64,000 nucleotides of DNA from Archangium violaceum (lineage in GTDB: Bacteria > Myxococcota > Myxococcia > Myxococcales > Myxococcaceae): the NCBI RefSeq assembly GCF_016859125.1, contig NZ_CP069338.1, positions 2,754,501-2,818,500 of the forward strand, written 5' to 3'. A program made the translations under genes and the position numbers. Shown here piece after piece: positions 1 to 10,073 of this stretch. Numbering within the stretch: position 1 is the stretch's first letter; every line of letters starts with the position of its first letter. The notes under the pieces were generated by a model. That model made no database searches, had not been told where the DNA came from, and saw nothing but the letters and a program-made list of their open reading frames with translations.

Positions 1-1
1 G

Positions 2-1543
2 CTCTACCTGCGCAACCTCCCCGCCCAGGCGCGCGCCTTCGACGCCGCCATCGCCGTGGACAAGGAGGGCTTGGGGCTCGCCGCCTCCTACGGCAAGGAG
101 GACCTGGGCAGCTTCTCCCACCGCGACTACTACGCCGGCGTGTTGAGCACCGGCGCCCCCTACGTCTCGCGCCCCTACGTCAGCCAGCTCGGCCTGCCCC
201 ACGTGGCCGTGGCCCTGCCCTTCAAACAGGATGGGAAGCTGGAGGGCATGCTCGTGGGCCTGTTGTCCCTCGAGCGCCTGTCGGCGGCGGTGACGCCCGC
301 GGCCCAGCGCTTCCGCGTCCAGGTGCTGGACAGACGCGGCCTGCTGCTCCTGCGCGACACCCAGCCCGGCGCCCCCCTGCTGAGCCAGGCCCTCCTGCCC
401 GGCGCCCTGCGCCTGCACCTGTCCAGCAACGACGAGGGCGTGGTGGAGACGTTCGGCCCGGACGACCAGCGGATCCTCCTGGCCGCGGACGCCCCCGTGC
501 CCGGCACCGAGTGGAGCGTCGTCGTCACCCAGGACATGGGCGTGGCCTATCGCGCCATCACCCGCACCAGCGTGGCCTTCATCGCCCTGCTCGCGCTCGG
601 CGTGCTGCTGCTCCTGGCCCTCTCCCAGTTCGTCGCGCGCGACATCATCCGCCGCCTGGAGACGCTGGTGGAGGCCACCGCCGCCATCGGCCGGGGCGAG
701 CTGTCCCGGCGCGTGCCCGAGGAGGAGGACGACGAGCTGGGCGAGCTGTGCCGGGGCTTCAACGAGATGGCCGCGCGCACCGAGGCCGCCCAGGCCGAGC
801 TGCGCGAGGCGGTGCGTCTGCGCGAGGAGTTCCTCTCCGTCGCCAGCCACGAGCTGCGCACCCCCCTCACCCCCCTCAAGGGCTTCGCCGCCCTCACCCT
901 CAACCGCATGGAGAAGGGCGGCGACTTCCCCGAGCGCGAGCGCACCCTCAAGGCCCTGCGCTCCATGGCCCGGCAGACGGACCGCCTCACCCGCCTGGTG
1001 GATGATCTGCTGGACACCTCGAGGATTCAGGCCGGCCGCTTCGAGCTGGAGCGCGCCCCGGTGGACCTGGTGCCCCTGGTGCGCGAGGTCATCGAGCGCT
1101 TCGAGCTGCGCGGCGACGAGGGGCTGCGCTTCTTCCTCGAGGCGCCCGAGGCGCCCGTGGAGGGCACCTGGGACGGGCCCCGCCTGGAGCAGGTGGTGAC
1201 CAACCTCCTGTCCAATGCCGTCCGCTACTCCCCGCAGGGTGGCACCGTGCGCGTCAGCTTCCACCTCACCGGGGACGCGGTGGAGCTGCGCGTGAGGGAC
1301 CAGGGCATCGGCATCCCCCCCGAGAGCGTCGCCCTCCTCTTCCAGCCCTTCGCTCGCGCCTCCAACGCCACCGCGCGCCACTTCGGCGGGCTCGGCCTGG
1401 GGCTCTTCATCTGCCGTGAAATCGTTCAGCGTCACGGTGGCACCATCTGGGCGGAGAGCCCCGGCGCCCAGCAGGGCAGCTGCTTCTACGTCCGCCTGCC
1501 CCGCGGGCAACCAGCCATCTCCCTGGCGGTCGCCGCGAGCTGA
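2..1543 (+). CDS. Cache-HAMP sensor histidine kinase, 5' end outside window
   Basis: The frame is open from base 2, so the gene begins upstream; 513 residues are visible. Order of parts: an extracytoplasmic Cache-like sensor region up to about base 535, one transmembrane helix (about 560-640), a HAMP linker (about 640-790), a HisKA domain with the motif SHELRTPLTP (phospho-accepting His at 848-850), and a C-terminal HATPase with an N-box (NLLSNAVRYS), G1 box (DQGIGIPP) and G2 box (GGLGLGLFI). This is a complete kinase core that senses an external ligand and should autophosphorylate to feed a response regulator. No partner regulator is visible; it may lie upstream. The next gene starts 130 nt downstream and is also a kinase. 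Ligand unknown. The family call is firm. Confidence 0.93.
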   Translation, partial: LYLRNLPAQARAFDAAIAVDKEGLGLAASYGKEDLGSFSHRDYYAGVLSTGAPYVSRPYVSQLGLPHVAVALPFKQDGKLEGMLVGLLSLERLSAAVTPAAQRFRVQVLDRRGLLLLRDTQPGAPLLSQALLPGALRLHLSSNDEGVVETFGPDDQRILLAADAPVPGTEWSVVVTQDMGVAYRAITRTSVAFIALLALGVLLLLALSQFVARDIIRRLETLVEATAAIGRGELSRRVPEEEDDELGELCRGFNEMAARTEAAQAELREAVRLREEFLSVASHELRTPLTPLKGFAALTLNRMEKGGDFPERERTLKALRSMARQTDRLTRLVDDLLDTSRIQAGRFELERAPVDLVPLVREVIERFELRGDEGLRFFLEAPEAPVEGTWDGPRLEQVVTNLLSNAVRYSPQGGTVRVSFHLTGDAVELRVRDQGIGIPPESVALLFQPFARASNATARHFGGLGLGLFICREIVQRHGGTIWAESPGAQQGSCFYVRLPRGQPAISLAVAAS

Positions 1544-1673
1544 CCTTCTTTCACGGGGAATACGCGTTTTCTTGGTGGAAGGTGCAGAAAAGGTGTAGGG
1601 CAGGCTATCGTAATTCTCCAGCAAGGCAGTTCCCCGGGTCTCCCCCAGCCCGAGGAACCGAAGCCGCCCACCC

Positions 1674-4517
1674 ATGCACCCGAAGCCCAAGCCGACCCAC
1701 CCTCACGCCCCCGCGCACGAGCAGCGCCACCGACTGGTCGTCGAGAACCTGCGGGACGTGGTGTTCCAGCTCGACGCGGACGGGCAGTGGACGTACCTGA
1801 ACCCGGCATGGACGGAGCTGACGGGCTTCACGGTCGAGGAGTGCCTGGGCCAGCACCACATGGACTTCGTCCACCCGGCCGATCAGCAGCTGAGCCAGGA
1901 GGCGCACCGCGCACTGGCGGTGGGGCAGCGGGAGAGCTGCGAACACGAGCTGCGCTACCGCACCCGGGAGGAAGGGTTCCGGTGGGTAGAGGTCTGCGTG
2001 CGGCCACTGCTGGCGGAAGACGGGACGTACCTGGGAGCGTGCGGCACCCTCCATGACATCACCGAGCGGCGGCGGGCGACGGACGCGTTGGCCCGGCGTG
2101 AGCGCTACCTCACCGCGGTGGTGGAGATCCAACAGCGGCTGCTGGCGGCCCCGCCCTCGGAGAGCTTCCTCGAGAAGCTGGTGGAGCCGCTGGGAGAGGC
2201 CTCGGGGGCCAGCCGCGCCTATATCTTCGAGGCGCACCGCGCACCGGATGGAGATCTGCTCTTCAGCCAGCGGGCCGAGTGGTGCGCCCCCGGGGTGAAG
2301 CCGGAGCTCGACAACCCGGCGCTGCAGAACATGCCCATGGAGCGGCTGATGCCGCGCCTGTACGAGCTGCTGTCGCGCGGGCAGAGCCTCTCCGGGCGGG
2401 TGAGGGACTTCCAGCCGGAGGAGCGGGCCATCCTCGAGCCGCAGCACATCCTCTCGCTGCTGACGCTGCCCCTGTGGGTGCACGGCACGCTGGCGGGCTT
2501 CATCGGCTTCGACAACTGCGACGAGGAGCGCGAGTGGGACAAGCTGGAGGTGGACCTGCTGAAGGCGGCGGCCGGGGCCATCGCGCTGGCCATGGAGCAG
2601 CGGCAGTCCCAGCGCTCGCTGCGTGAGCGGGAGCTGCGCTTCCGGCGCATCGCGGAGAACGCCTCGGACGTGCTGTACCGCTACCAGCTGGCGGGCACGC
2701 GCAGCTTCGCCTTCGTGAGCGGCGTGGTGACGAAGAACCTGGGCCTCACCCCCGAGGAGCACTACCGGGACCCCGAGCTGTGGCACCGCCAGGTGCACCC
2801 CGAGGACCGGGAGGTGCTCGAGCAGCTGCTGGTGGAGCCGGAGAAGCAGGACACGCCCGTGGTGGTGCGCTTCCAGCGGCGGGACGGACGCACGGTGTGG
2901 CTGCAGCACGTGGTGACGCCGGTGCTGGACGGCTCGGGGCTGTGCGTGGCGGTGGAGGGCATCGCCCGGGACATCACCGAGCGCCGCCAGTTCGAGGAGG
3001 CCCTCAAGCTGTCCGAGGCCAGCTTCCGCATCCTCATGGAGGGCGTGCCGGAGCCGGCCATCATCCAGCGCGACGGCACCATCATCTACGCCAACACCGC
3101 GCTGGTGTACGCGCTGGGCTTCGAGAGCCCGCGCGATGTGATGGGGCGCCGGCTGCAGGAGTTCCTGGTGGACGAGCCGCTGCCGCCCGAGGGCACGGTG
3201 TCGCTGGTGACGGGCGAGCGGCGCCTGTTGCGGCGCGACGGGAAGGTGCGGGTGGCGGAGTTCGCCTCGCTGCCGCTGCTCTTCGACGGAGAGCCGGCCG
3301 TGGTGTCCATCGCGCGCGACGTCACCGAGCAGCGGCAGTTGCAGTCGCGCCTGTCGCTGGCGGACCGCATGGCCTCCATGGGCACGCTGGCGGCGGGCAT
3401 CGCCCACGAAATCAACAACCCGCTGGCCTTCGTCATCTCCAACCTGGGCTTCCTCCTGGACGAGCTGCGCCGCATGCCCTCGGTGATTCCGGGGGGAATC
3501 GCGTCGCGCCCGGAGGTGGACGAGTGGCGCTCGGTGTTGATGGAGGCCCGCGAGGGCGCCGAGCGCGTGCGGCAGATCGTCCGCCAGCTCAAGTCCTTCT
3601 CCCGCCAGGACGAGGAGCGGCTGGAGGCGGTGGATCTGCACGCGGTGCTGGACTCGGCGGTGATGCTGGCGGCCAACGAAATCAAGCACCGGGCGAAGCT
3701 CAAGCGCGAGTACGGGCCGGTGCCCTCCGTCATCGGCAACGAGGGCCGGCTGTGCCAGGTGTTCCTCAACCTGGTGGTGAACGCGGCGCAGGCCATCCCC
3801 GAGGGCGCGGCGGACAAGAATGAGATTCGCGTGGTGACGCGCCTGGGCCCGGACGGGCGGGTGGTGGCGGAGGTGCAGGACACGGGCGCGGGCATCCCCG
3901 AGGAGGTCCTGGGGCGCATCTTCGATCCCTTCTTCACGACGAAGCCGGTGGGCGTGGGCACGGGCCTGGGCCTGTCCATCTGCCACGGCATCATCACCAG
4001 CCTGGGCGGAGACATCTCCGTGGAGAGCACGCCCGGCCGCGGCACCACGATGCGGGTGCTGCTGCCCGCGTCCGAGAAGGGCGCCCGGCCGGTGAAGCCC
4101 GCGGCGGCCACTCCGGCGCCGACCACGCTGCGCGGGCGGGTGCTCATCGTGGACGACGAGCCCGCCGTCGGACGCGCCCTGCGGCGCATTCTGCGCGAGC
4201 ACGACGTGGAGCTGGCCACCAGCGGACGGCAGGCGCTGGAGCGGCTGACGGCGGACACCCGCTTCCACGCCGTCCTGTGCGACGTGATGATGCCGGACCT
4301 GGGAGGCAAGGACCTGTACGAGGCCGTGCAGCAGGGCGGCTCGGGGCTGGAGCGGCGCTTCGTCTTCGTCTCCGGTGGCGCCTTCACCCAGGGGGCGCGG
4401 GACTTCCTGTCGCGGGTGCCCAACCCCACGCTGGAGAAGCCCTTCGACGAGACGGCGGTGCGACGCGTGGTGCGTGAGCTGGTGATGAGCCACACCCTGG
4501 TGGCGGCCGGGAACTGA
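1674..4517 (+). CDS. PAS/GAF hybrid histidine kinase with C-terminal receiver
   Basis: 947 residues without signal peptide or membrane helix, so cytosolic. Domains in order: PAS (about 20-135, ending in the PAC-type DITERRR), GAF (about 150-305), PAS (about 320-440, again ending DITERRQ), PAS (about 445-560), HisKA of the GIAHEINNPL type with His at about residue 578, HATPase (DTGAGIPEE, TGLGLSICHG) to about 800, then a receiver domain (VLIVDDEP, acceptor Asp of LCDVMMPDLGG near residue 870). The NPLA-type H box and C-terminal receiver mark a hybrid kinase that probably passes phosphate to itself and onward. Three PAS domains and a GAF suggest redox, gas or small-ligand sensing. The start has no strong ribosome site. 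Family call firm, signal unknown. Confidence 0.93.
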   Translation: MHPKPKPTHPHAPAHEQRHRLVVENLRDVVFQLDADGQWTYLNPAWTELTGFTVEECLGQHHMDFVHPADQQLSQEAHRALAVGQRESCEHELRYRTREEGFRWVEVCVRPLLAEDGTYLGACGTLHDITERRRATDALARRERYLTAVVEIQQRLLAAPPSESFLEKLVEPLGEASGASRAYIFEAHRAPDGDLLFSQRAEWCAPGVKPELDNPALQNMPMERLMPRLYELLSRGQSLSGRVRDFQPEERAILEPQHILSLLTLPLWVHGTLAGFIGFDNCDEEREWDKLEVDLLKAAAGAIALAMEQRQSQRSLRERELRFRRIAENASDVLYRYQLAGTRSFAFVSGVVTKNLGLTPEEHYRDPELWHRQVHPEDREVLEQLLVEPEKQDTPVVVRFQRRDGRTVWLQHVVTPVLDGSGLCVAVEGIARDITERRQFEEALKLSEASFRILMEGVPEPAIIQRDGTIIYANTALVYALGFESPRDVMGRRLQEFLVDEPLPPEGTVSLVTGERRLLRRDGKVRVAEFASLPLLFDGEPAVVSIARDVTEQRQLQSRLSLADRMASMGTLAAGIAHEINNPLAFVISNLGFLLDELRRMPSVIPGGIASRPEVDEWRSVLMEAREGAERVRQIVRQLKSFSRQDEERLEAVDLHAVLDSAVMLAANEIKHRAKLKREYGPVPSVIGNEGRLCQVFLNLVVNAAQAIPEGAADKNEIRVVTRLGPDGRVVAEVQDTGAGIPEEVLGRIFDPFFTTKPVGVGTGLGLSICHGIITSLGGDISVESTPGRGTTMRVLLPASEKGARPVKPAAATPAPTTLRGRVLIVDDEPAVGRALRRILREHDVELATSGRQALERLTADTRFHAVLCDVMMPDLGGKDLYEAVQQGGSGLERRFVFVSGGAFTQGARDFLSRVPNPTLEKPFDETAVRRVVRELVMSHTLVAAGN

Positions 4518-4621
4518 CGGCATCGGTCGGTTGTCCGACCTCCTCCGGGTGACGGATGGGGAGGACGGGGCACCTGGGAGAGGCTGGGTTCCCGCCTTCC
4601 CCCGCTCCCCGAGGCCTCCCG

Positions 4622-6025
4622 ATGAACCGGACACACCTGTTGCTGGCCACCGCCGCACTGCTCGCTCTCGCGGCGGTGGGGGTGGGCCCGCCCCGCCAGA
4701 AGGACACGAGCCACACCGTGGCCCGGCCCGACGAGGCCCCCACGGGCGTGGTGCTGCCCCCCGTCACCGCGAAGGACGGCGCGCTGACGCTGGAGGGCAA
4801 GCTGTCCGGGGCCTACCTCATGGCCGGGCCGAGCGAGGCCTTCGCCGCGCTGACGGTGCGCGCGGACGAGCGCCGCATGGAGAAGCGGATGCCGGTGAGC
4901 CTGGCGCTGGTCATCGACCGCTCGGGCTCCATGCGGGGCCAGAAGCTGGTGAACGCGAAGCTCGCGGCGTTGACGCTGGTGCGCAGCCTGAGCGCGGGAG
5001 ATCGGCTGGCGCTCGTGCACTACGGCACGGACGTGAGCGTCTTCCCCAGCCAGGAGGTGTCGGAGACGACGCGCCAGGAGATGCTGGCCTTCGTGGACGC
5101 CATCCAGGACGAGGGCTCCACCCACATCAGCGGGGGCCTGGAGGCGGCGGCGAAGGAGCTGCGGCCGTACGTGACGGACTTCCGGGTGAGCCGCATCCTC
5201 CTGCTGAGTGATGGCGAGCCCACCGTGGGGCTCACCCGGGAAGAGGACCTCCGGCGGCTGGCGGCCACGTACCAGCGGGAGGGAATGGCGGTGAGCGCGC
5301 TGGGAGTGGGCGAGGACATCAAGGAGCGGCTGATGCGGGGCCTGGCCGAGCAGGGCGGCGGCTTCTACGGCTACATCCAGGACCCGGAGCGGCTGGCGGA
5401 CATCTTCCAGCGCGAGCTGGAGCAGGCGGCGGGGACGCTGGCGCGCGGGGTGGAGCTGCGGCTGGAGCTGCCGGAGGGGGTGACGAACGCGGAGGCGATG
5501 GGCGTGTCGACGCGGCGCGAGGGCCGCACGCTGGTGGTGCCCCTGTACGACCTGGCCAGTGGGCAGAGCGCCCAGGTGGTGGTGAAGCTGACCCTGTCGC
5601 TGGAGGCCACCGAGGCGGCGCGCGGGGTGCTGGGGGCGCGGCTGCGCTACTTCGACGTGGAGGCCGAGCGGCAGGTGGAGGTGAAGCTGGACCTGTCGGC
5701 GAAGGTGACGGAGGACGAGGCGTTGGTGCGGGCGAACCTGGACCAGGAGGTGCGGGTGTACGCGGCGCGGGCGCTCGGAGCCAGGGAGATGCAGGCGGCG
5801 GCCGAGGAGATGAAGCGGGGCAACCGGGAGCGGGCCCTGGGCATGTTGGACAACGCACGTCGGCTGTTCGGCACCTCGGCGGAGGCGCTCTCGGGTGAGC
5901 TTGCGGACGTGGAGCAGACCCAGGCAGCCTATCGCAACGCACGGGATGAAACCTCCGTGAGGCGTGAGGCGTTACAGCTTCATCGCAAGTCGCTGAAGAC
6001 CTTCGGACAGAACAACGCCTACTGA
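4622..6025 (+). CDS. Exported VWA-domain protein
   Basis: 467 residues from the ATG at 4622; an earlier in-frame start exists but only this one places a signal peptide (MNRTHLLLATAALLALAAVG) at the N-terminus. The VWA domain carries a MIDAS motif, VIDRSGSM (DxSxS), near residues 98-105, followed by the rest of the Rossmann-like fold to about residue 290. After it comes a beta-rich region and a charged helical tail. The layout matches inter-alpha-trypsin-inhibitor-like or YfbK-like VWA proteins, which bind metal ions and protein partners outside the cytoplasm. The next gene starts 13 nt after its stop, so the two are probably co-transcribed. Exact partner unknown. Confidence 0.85.
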   Translation: MNRTHLLLATAALLALAAVGVGPPRQKDTSHTVARPDEAPTGVVLPPVTAKDGALTLEGKLSGAYLMAGPSEAFAALTVRADERRMEKRMPVSLALVIDRSGSMRGQKLVNAKLAALTLVRSLSAGDRLALVHYGTDVSVFPSQEVSETTRQEMLAFVDAIQDEGSTHISGGLEAAAKELRPYVTDFRVSRILLLSDGEPTVGLTREEDLRRLAATYQREGMAVSALGVGEDIKERLMRGLAEQGGGFYGYIQDPERLADIFQRELEQAAGTLARGVELRLELPEGVTNAEAMGVSTRREGRTLVVPLYDLASGQSAQVVVKLTLSLEATEAARGVLGARLRYFDVEAERQVEVKLDLSAKVTEDEALVRANLDQEVRVYAARALGAREMQAAAEEMKRGNRERALGMLDNARRLFGTSAEALSGELADVEQTQAAYRNARDETSVRREALQLHRKSLKTFGQNNAY

Positions 6026-6038
6026 GGAAAGGCCGGCC

Positions 6039-7133
6039 ATGCCCCTGTCGGTACAGCTGCGGGAACGCGAGGACTTCGAGGTGCGCACCCTGCGTGCGCT
6101 GGGTGGCGGAGCGCTCGCGGGCCTGCTGGCGGCGGTGGCCGCGCGGGTGCACCTGCACGTGGACCCGGGCTTCTTCGCGGTGGCGGGAGCGGCCCTGGCG
6201 GGCGCGCGGGTGGACTGGAAGGTGCGCCTGGGGATGCTGGTGGGCCTGCCGGTGCTGCTCAACATCCCCGATGTGTTGAACGTGCCAACGCCCTGGGCCG
6301 AGGCCTGCATGGGAGCGATGGCGGCGGGCCTGGTGGGAGCGCTGGGGACGGCGTGGCGGCCGAGAGCGCCGCAGGTGCTGGCCGGAGCGGTGGGCGCGGG
6401 GGCGATGGTGCCCCTGGGGCTGTACGTGAAGGCGGTGATGGACGCGCGCGTCTTCGACGGACGCCTGGGAGCGGTGGGTACGGTGCTGGGCCTCGCGGCG
6501 GTGGCGCTCTTCTGGAGCGTGGGCACGCTGGCGACGCACGTGTCGGTGCACGGCAACGCGGTGGAGGCGCACGGCTCGGCGCTGGAGAAGCAGCTGTCGG
6601 GCGAGGCCCGGGGCCTGGTGTCCCGCGCGGTGACGCTGTACCAGCAGTGCCAGAAGGAGGCGGCGCGGCTGTCCGCGGGCCCCGGGAAGACGGAGCTGGT
6701 GGGCGTGCTGGAGAAGATGGCGCGCGAGGTCTTCACCCTGGCCCAGACACACGCGGAGCTGGAGGCACAGCTCCGGGCGGTGCCGCAGGGAGAGCTGGAC
6801 ACCCAGGTCCAGGAGCTCCGCGCGAAGGCGGCCGCGACGACGGACGCGGTGGCGCGACGACAGCTCGAGCTGGCGGCCTCGTCCCTGGGCGAGGAGCTGA
6901 ACCACCTGGACATGCTGGGACGCAAGCGCGAGCGGCTGCTGGCGCAGCTGCACGCGCAGGTGGCGCTGCTGGAGCGGGCCCGGGTGTCGCTGGTGGGCGT
7001 GCAGGGCGGAGACGTGGCCTCCAAGGGCGCGCAGGCCGCGCAGCTCGCGCGCAAGCTGGCGGCGCTCGGTCAGGAGGACCCGGATTCACCGGCTCCGGCC
7101 CCTCGGCCCGAGTCCACCAGGGTGGTGGGCTGA
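6039..7133 (+). CDS. Membrane protein with C-terminal coiled coil, unknown function
   Basis: 364 residues. I do not recognise a named family. The first 170 residues hold four or five hydrophobic segments rich in Ala, Gly, Val and Leu; the remaining part is charged and helical, with heptad-like runs expected to form coiled coil (about 180-335), then a Pro-rich tail. A ribosome site (GAGGAAAGG) lies upstream of the ATG. It follows the VWA gene by 13 nt, so the pair is likely an operon, and the membrane protein may anchor or organise the VWA protein. That link is inference from position only. Confidence 0.7.
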   Translation: MPLSVQLREREDFEVRTLRALGGGALAGLLAAVAARVHLHVDPGFFAVAGAALAGARVDWKVRLGMLVGLPVLLNIPDVLNVPTPWAEACMGAMAAGLVGALGTAWRPRAPQVLAGAVGAGAMVPLGLYVKAVMDARVFDGRLGAVGTVLGLAAVALFWSVGTLATHVSVHGNAVEAHGSALEKQLSGEARGLVSRAVTLYQQCQKEAARLSAGPGKTELVGVLEKMAREVFTLAQTHAELEAQLRAVPQGELDTQVQELRAKAAATTDAVARRQLELAASSLGEELNHLDMLGRKRERLLAQLHAQVALLERARVSLVGVQGGDVASKGAQAAQLARKLAALGQEDPDSPAPAPRPESTRVVG

Positions 7134-7238
7134 GCCCGCAGCATTTCTGAATATTTCCGCACGCAACAGCACGGTGTAATTTTCCGATAAAACGAGAGTC
7201 CCTCTCGTCGCTCCCACTCCGGGGCAGGAAGTCACACC

Positions 7239-8948
7239 GTGCGCATGACAAGAAACTCCGCCAGTCACTCCCTCCGCGACGGCCGCCTGTTGGCGGCCGT
7301 CCTTTCCCTCCTGCTGGCGGCCTGTGGTGGCACGCCCCAGGACGAGTCCGGTGAGGACCTCCAGGGCACGCAGGAAGCCGGGCTCAACGTCCGGTTGCGA
7401 CTGGTGGCCGCCAACACCTCCAGCGGCAACTACCAGAGCTACGATCCGGGCCACGGCACCCGCATCTTCCAGGGCCTGGATCCGGACGTGGTGATGATCC
7501 AGGAGTTCAACTACGGGGACAACTCGGCGAGCGCCATCCGGAGCTTCGTGGATACCGCGTTCGGCACGGGCTTCCATTACTACCGCGAGGCCGGCGCGCA
7601 GATTCCGAACGGCGTCATCAGCCGCTACCCCATCATCGCCGCGGGCGAGTGGGATGACACGCAGGTGAGCAACCGGGACTTCGCGTGGGCGCGCATCGAC
7701 GTGCCGGGCCCGAAGGACCTCTGGGTCGTGAGCGTGCACCTGCTCACCACGAGCAGCACCGTGCGCAACACGGAGGCGACCAACCTGGTCAACTTCATCA
7801 AGGCCAACATCCCCACGGGGGACTACCTGGCCATCGGCGGTGACTTCAACACCGACAGCCGCGGCGAGTCCTGCTTCAGCACCTTCGCCCAGGTGGTGTC
7901 CACGGCCAGTCCCTACCCGGCGGATCGCAACGGCAACACCAACACCAACGCGGGCCGCACCAAGCCGTACGACCACGTCCTCATCGACAGTGACCTGCGC
8001 GCCTACCAGACGTCGGTGGTCATCGGCTCGAGCTCGTTCAGCGCGGGCCTGGTGGCGGACACGCGCGTGTACTCGCCCATCTCGGAGCTCTCCCCGGCGC
8101 TGAGCTCCGACAGCGGCGCCACCAACATGCAGCACATGGCCATCGTGAAGGACTTCCTCATCCCGTCGGACACCACCACCACGGGCATCACGGTGACCTC
8201 GCCCAACGGCGGCGAGAGCTGGGCGGGCGGCAGCACCCACGCCATCACCTGGACGGCCTCGGGCGTGACGAACGTGAAGGTGGAGTACACGCTCAACGGC
8301 TCCACCTGGACCACCCTCACCTCCAGCACCTCGGCCTCCACGGGCAGCTACACCTGGACGGTGCCGAGCAGCGCCACCACCACCGCCCGGGTCCGCGTGA
8401 GCGACGCCTCCAACTCCGCCACCACCGACACGAGCAACGCGGCCTTCACCATCACCACCTCCTCCGGCGGAGGCACCGCCGCGAACGTGTTCATCAACGA
8501 GATTCTCGCCAACGAGGCGGGCTCGACCGTGAGCGGCGAGTTCGTCGAGCTCGTCAACTCGGGAGGCACGGCCGCGGACCTCTCCGGCTGGACGGTGTCC
8601 GACAGCACGGGCGTGCGCCACACCTTCGCGAGCGGCACCACCCTGGGCGCGGGCGCGGCGATCGCCGTGTTCGGCAGCGCCTCGGGCATTCCCTCGGGTG
8701 TGACGAACGCGGTGGGCAGCTCCACGGGGTCGCTCGCCCTGGGCAACAGTGGCGACACCGTGACGCTGAAGAACGCGGCGGGGACGACGGTGAGCTCCAC
8801 CACCTATACCTCGTCACTCTCCGGCACGGACGGCGTGTCGATGAACCGCAGCCCGGATGCCTCCAGCGGCGGCTCCTTCGTGCTGCACACCACGCTCTCG
8901 AGCCTGTCGAGCTCGCCGGGCAAGCGCGTCAGCGGCTCCGCGTTCTGA
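7239..8948 (+). CDS. Secreted endonuclease/exonuclease/phosphatase-like lipoprotein with lamin-tail domain
   Basis: 569 residues from GTG at 7239 (AGGAAG just upstream; an ATG two codons later is possible). A lipoprotein signal ends in LLLAACGG, so Cys near residue 28 should be lipidated. Residues about 45-310 form an endonuclease/exonuclease/phosphatase fold: QEFNYGDNSAS (metal-binding Glu), GGDFNTDSRG, and the late DHVLIDSDL block. Residues about 315-410 match a Ser/Thr-rich beta domain of the GPI-anchored (Kre9-like) type, and about 415-565 a lamin-tail domain (VFINEILANEAG, GEFVELVN). Extracellular nucleases with this tail are common in myxobacteria and fit predatory DNA digestion, though a phosphodiesterase role is equally possible. 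Confidence 0.85.
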   Translation: MRMTRNSASHSLRDGRLLAAVLSLLLAACGGTPQDESGEDLQGTQEAGLNVRLRLVAANTSSGNYQSYDPGHGTRIFQGLDPDVVMIQEFNYGDNSASAIRSFVDTAFGTGFHYYREAGAQIPNGVISRYPIIAAGEWDDTQVSNRDFAWARIDVPGPKDLWVVSVHLLTTSSTVRNTEATNLVNFIKANIPTGDYLAIGGDFNTDSRGESCFSTFAQVVSTASPYPADRNGNTNTNAGRTKPYDHVLIDSDLRAYQTSVVIGSSSFSAGLVADTRVYSPISELSPALSSDSGATNMQHMAIVKDFLIPSDTTTTGITVTSPNGGESWAGGSTHAITWTASGVTNVKVEYTLNGSTWTTLTSSTSASTGSYTWTVPSSATTTARVRVSDASNSATTDTSNAAFTITTSSGGGTAANVFINEILANEAGSTVSGEFVELVNSGGTAADLSGWTVSDSTGVRHTFASGTTLGAGAAIAVFGSASGIPSGVTNAVGSSTGSLALGNSGDTVTLKNAAGTTVSSTTYTSSLSGTDGVSMNRSPDASSGGSFVLHTTLSSLSSSPGKRVSGSAF

Positions 8949-8977
8949 GCCGCAGAGCAAGAAGGCAATGGAGCCGG

Positions 8978-9012
8978 TCTCCAACTTGTCCAACTGTCGG
9001 ACGAGTTGGAGA
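8978..9012. terminator. Hairpin after the lamin-tail gene
   Basis: Outer arms tctccaact and agttggaga are perfectly complementary and the inner part (gtcc/ggac, with one G-U pair beside it) extends the stem to about 14 bp around a 7-nt loop. It lies 30 nt after the stop at 8948. There is no T-run, so it may be a terminator that needs help or a regulatory palindrome. Its core resembles the perfect palindrome at 28185-28211. Confidence 0.45.
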
Positions 9013-9157
9013 AAAGTGCGGCCGGAGGGCGGCGGGGAGGAGATCGTTGCTGGCGAACGGAGTGTGAAGGAGCTGACTCCGTTCGCCCGAGTTCCGGCTC
9101 CTGCGCCCGGGAGCTTCCGGCGAAGATGGGCCTCCCTTCGCCTGACCAGGGAGACCC

Positions 9158-9928
9158 ATGGAAACGACCGATCCCCGCATCACTCTCGACGTGCGTGGCC
9201 CCCTCGCCCTCATCGGCATCAACCGCCCCGAGAAGCGCAACGCCTTCGATCTCGCGATGCTGCGGGCCTTCTCCGCGGCGATGACGAGCGCGGACCGCAA
9301 CCCCGACGTGCGCTGCATGGTTGTCCTCGCCCAGGGGGACCACTTCTCCGCCGGCCTGGACCTGGCCAACGTGGCCCCCGCGCTCTACCCGGAAGGCGCC
9401 ATCGACCCGTGGGCCATCCATGGCGCGGTGCGAAGCAAACCGCTCGTCGTCGCGGTGCAGGGCCTGTGTCTCACGCTGTCCATCGAGCTCATCCTCGCGG
9501 CGGACATCACCGTCGCCGCGGAGGACGCACGCTTCGGGCAGATTGAAATCAAGCGCGGCATCTTCCCCTTCGGCGGCGCCACCCTGCGCTTCCCCCAGGT
9601 GGCCGGCTGGGGCAACGCCATGCGCTGGCTGCTCACCGGCGACGAGTTCGACGCGCGCGAGGCCTACCGCATCGGGCTCGTCCAGGATGTCGTTCCCCCT
9701 GGACAGCAGCACGAGCGCGCCCTGGCCCTCGCGGAGACCGTGGCGAAACAGGCGCCCCTGGGCGTGCAGGCGACACTCGCCTCGGCCCGGCAGACGCTGA
9801 CCGAGGGCCCCGAGGCCGCTGCGCGGGCACTGCTGCCCAAGCTGATGGAGCTCTCCACCACGGAGGATGCGCGCGAGGGTGTCCTCTCCTTCGTCGAGCG
9901 CCGCGAGGCCCGCTTCACCGGACGTTGA
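9158..9928 (+). CDS. Enoyl-CoA hydratase/isomerase (crotonase) family protein
   Basis: 256 residues, the usual length for a monofunctional crotonase. The N-terminus has the signature INRPEKRNAFDLAM. The first oxyanion-hole segment is DHFSAGLDLANV (near residues 62-73), and the second region is EIKRGIFPFGGATLRFPQ. The usual catalytic Glu positions of true hydratases are not clearly both present: the segment after the oxyanion loop reads GIFPFGGATL. The substrate, and even whether it hydrates or isomerises, is therefore open. It stands alone, with no fatty-acid genes around it. A crotonase fold is certain, the reaction is not. Confidence 0.88.
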   Translation: METTDPRITLDVRGPLALIGINRPEKRNAFDLAMLRAFSAAMTSADRNPDVRCMVVLAQGDHFSAGLDLANVAPALYPEGAIDPWAIHGAVRSKPLVVAVQGLCLTLSIELILAADITVAAEDARFGQIEIKRGIFPFGGATLRFPQVAGWGNAMRWLLTGDEFDAREAYRIGLVQDVVPPGQQHERALALAETVAKQAPLGVQATLASARQTLTEGPEAAARALLPKLMELSTTEDAREGVLSFVERREARFTGR

Positions 9929-10073
9929 CGGGTGCTCATCGCCGTCAGGTTCTCATCAATGAGGGACCGGGTGTCCGTTGGAGAGGACACACCCGCGCCA
10001 GGGGAACAGGTGTCACTTCGAGGACGCGGACCCACCGTGCAGCGCCCAGGTTGGTTGCTTCCCAGGAGGTGTC

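Noticed and set aside
1605-4658. Long minus-strand open frame of 1017 codons
   Set aside because: It lies antisense to the hybrid kinase, which has clear domains; high G+C creates such shadows.
8978-9012. Classic intrinsic terminator
   Set aside because: No T-run after the stem, so it is listed only as a possible terminator.
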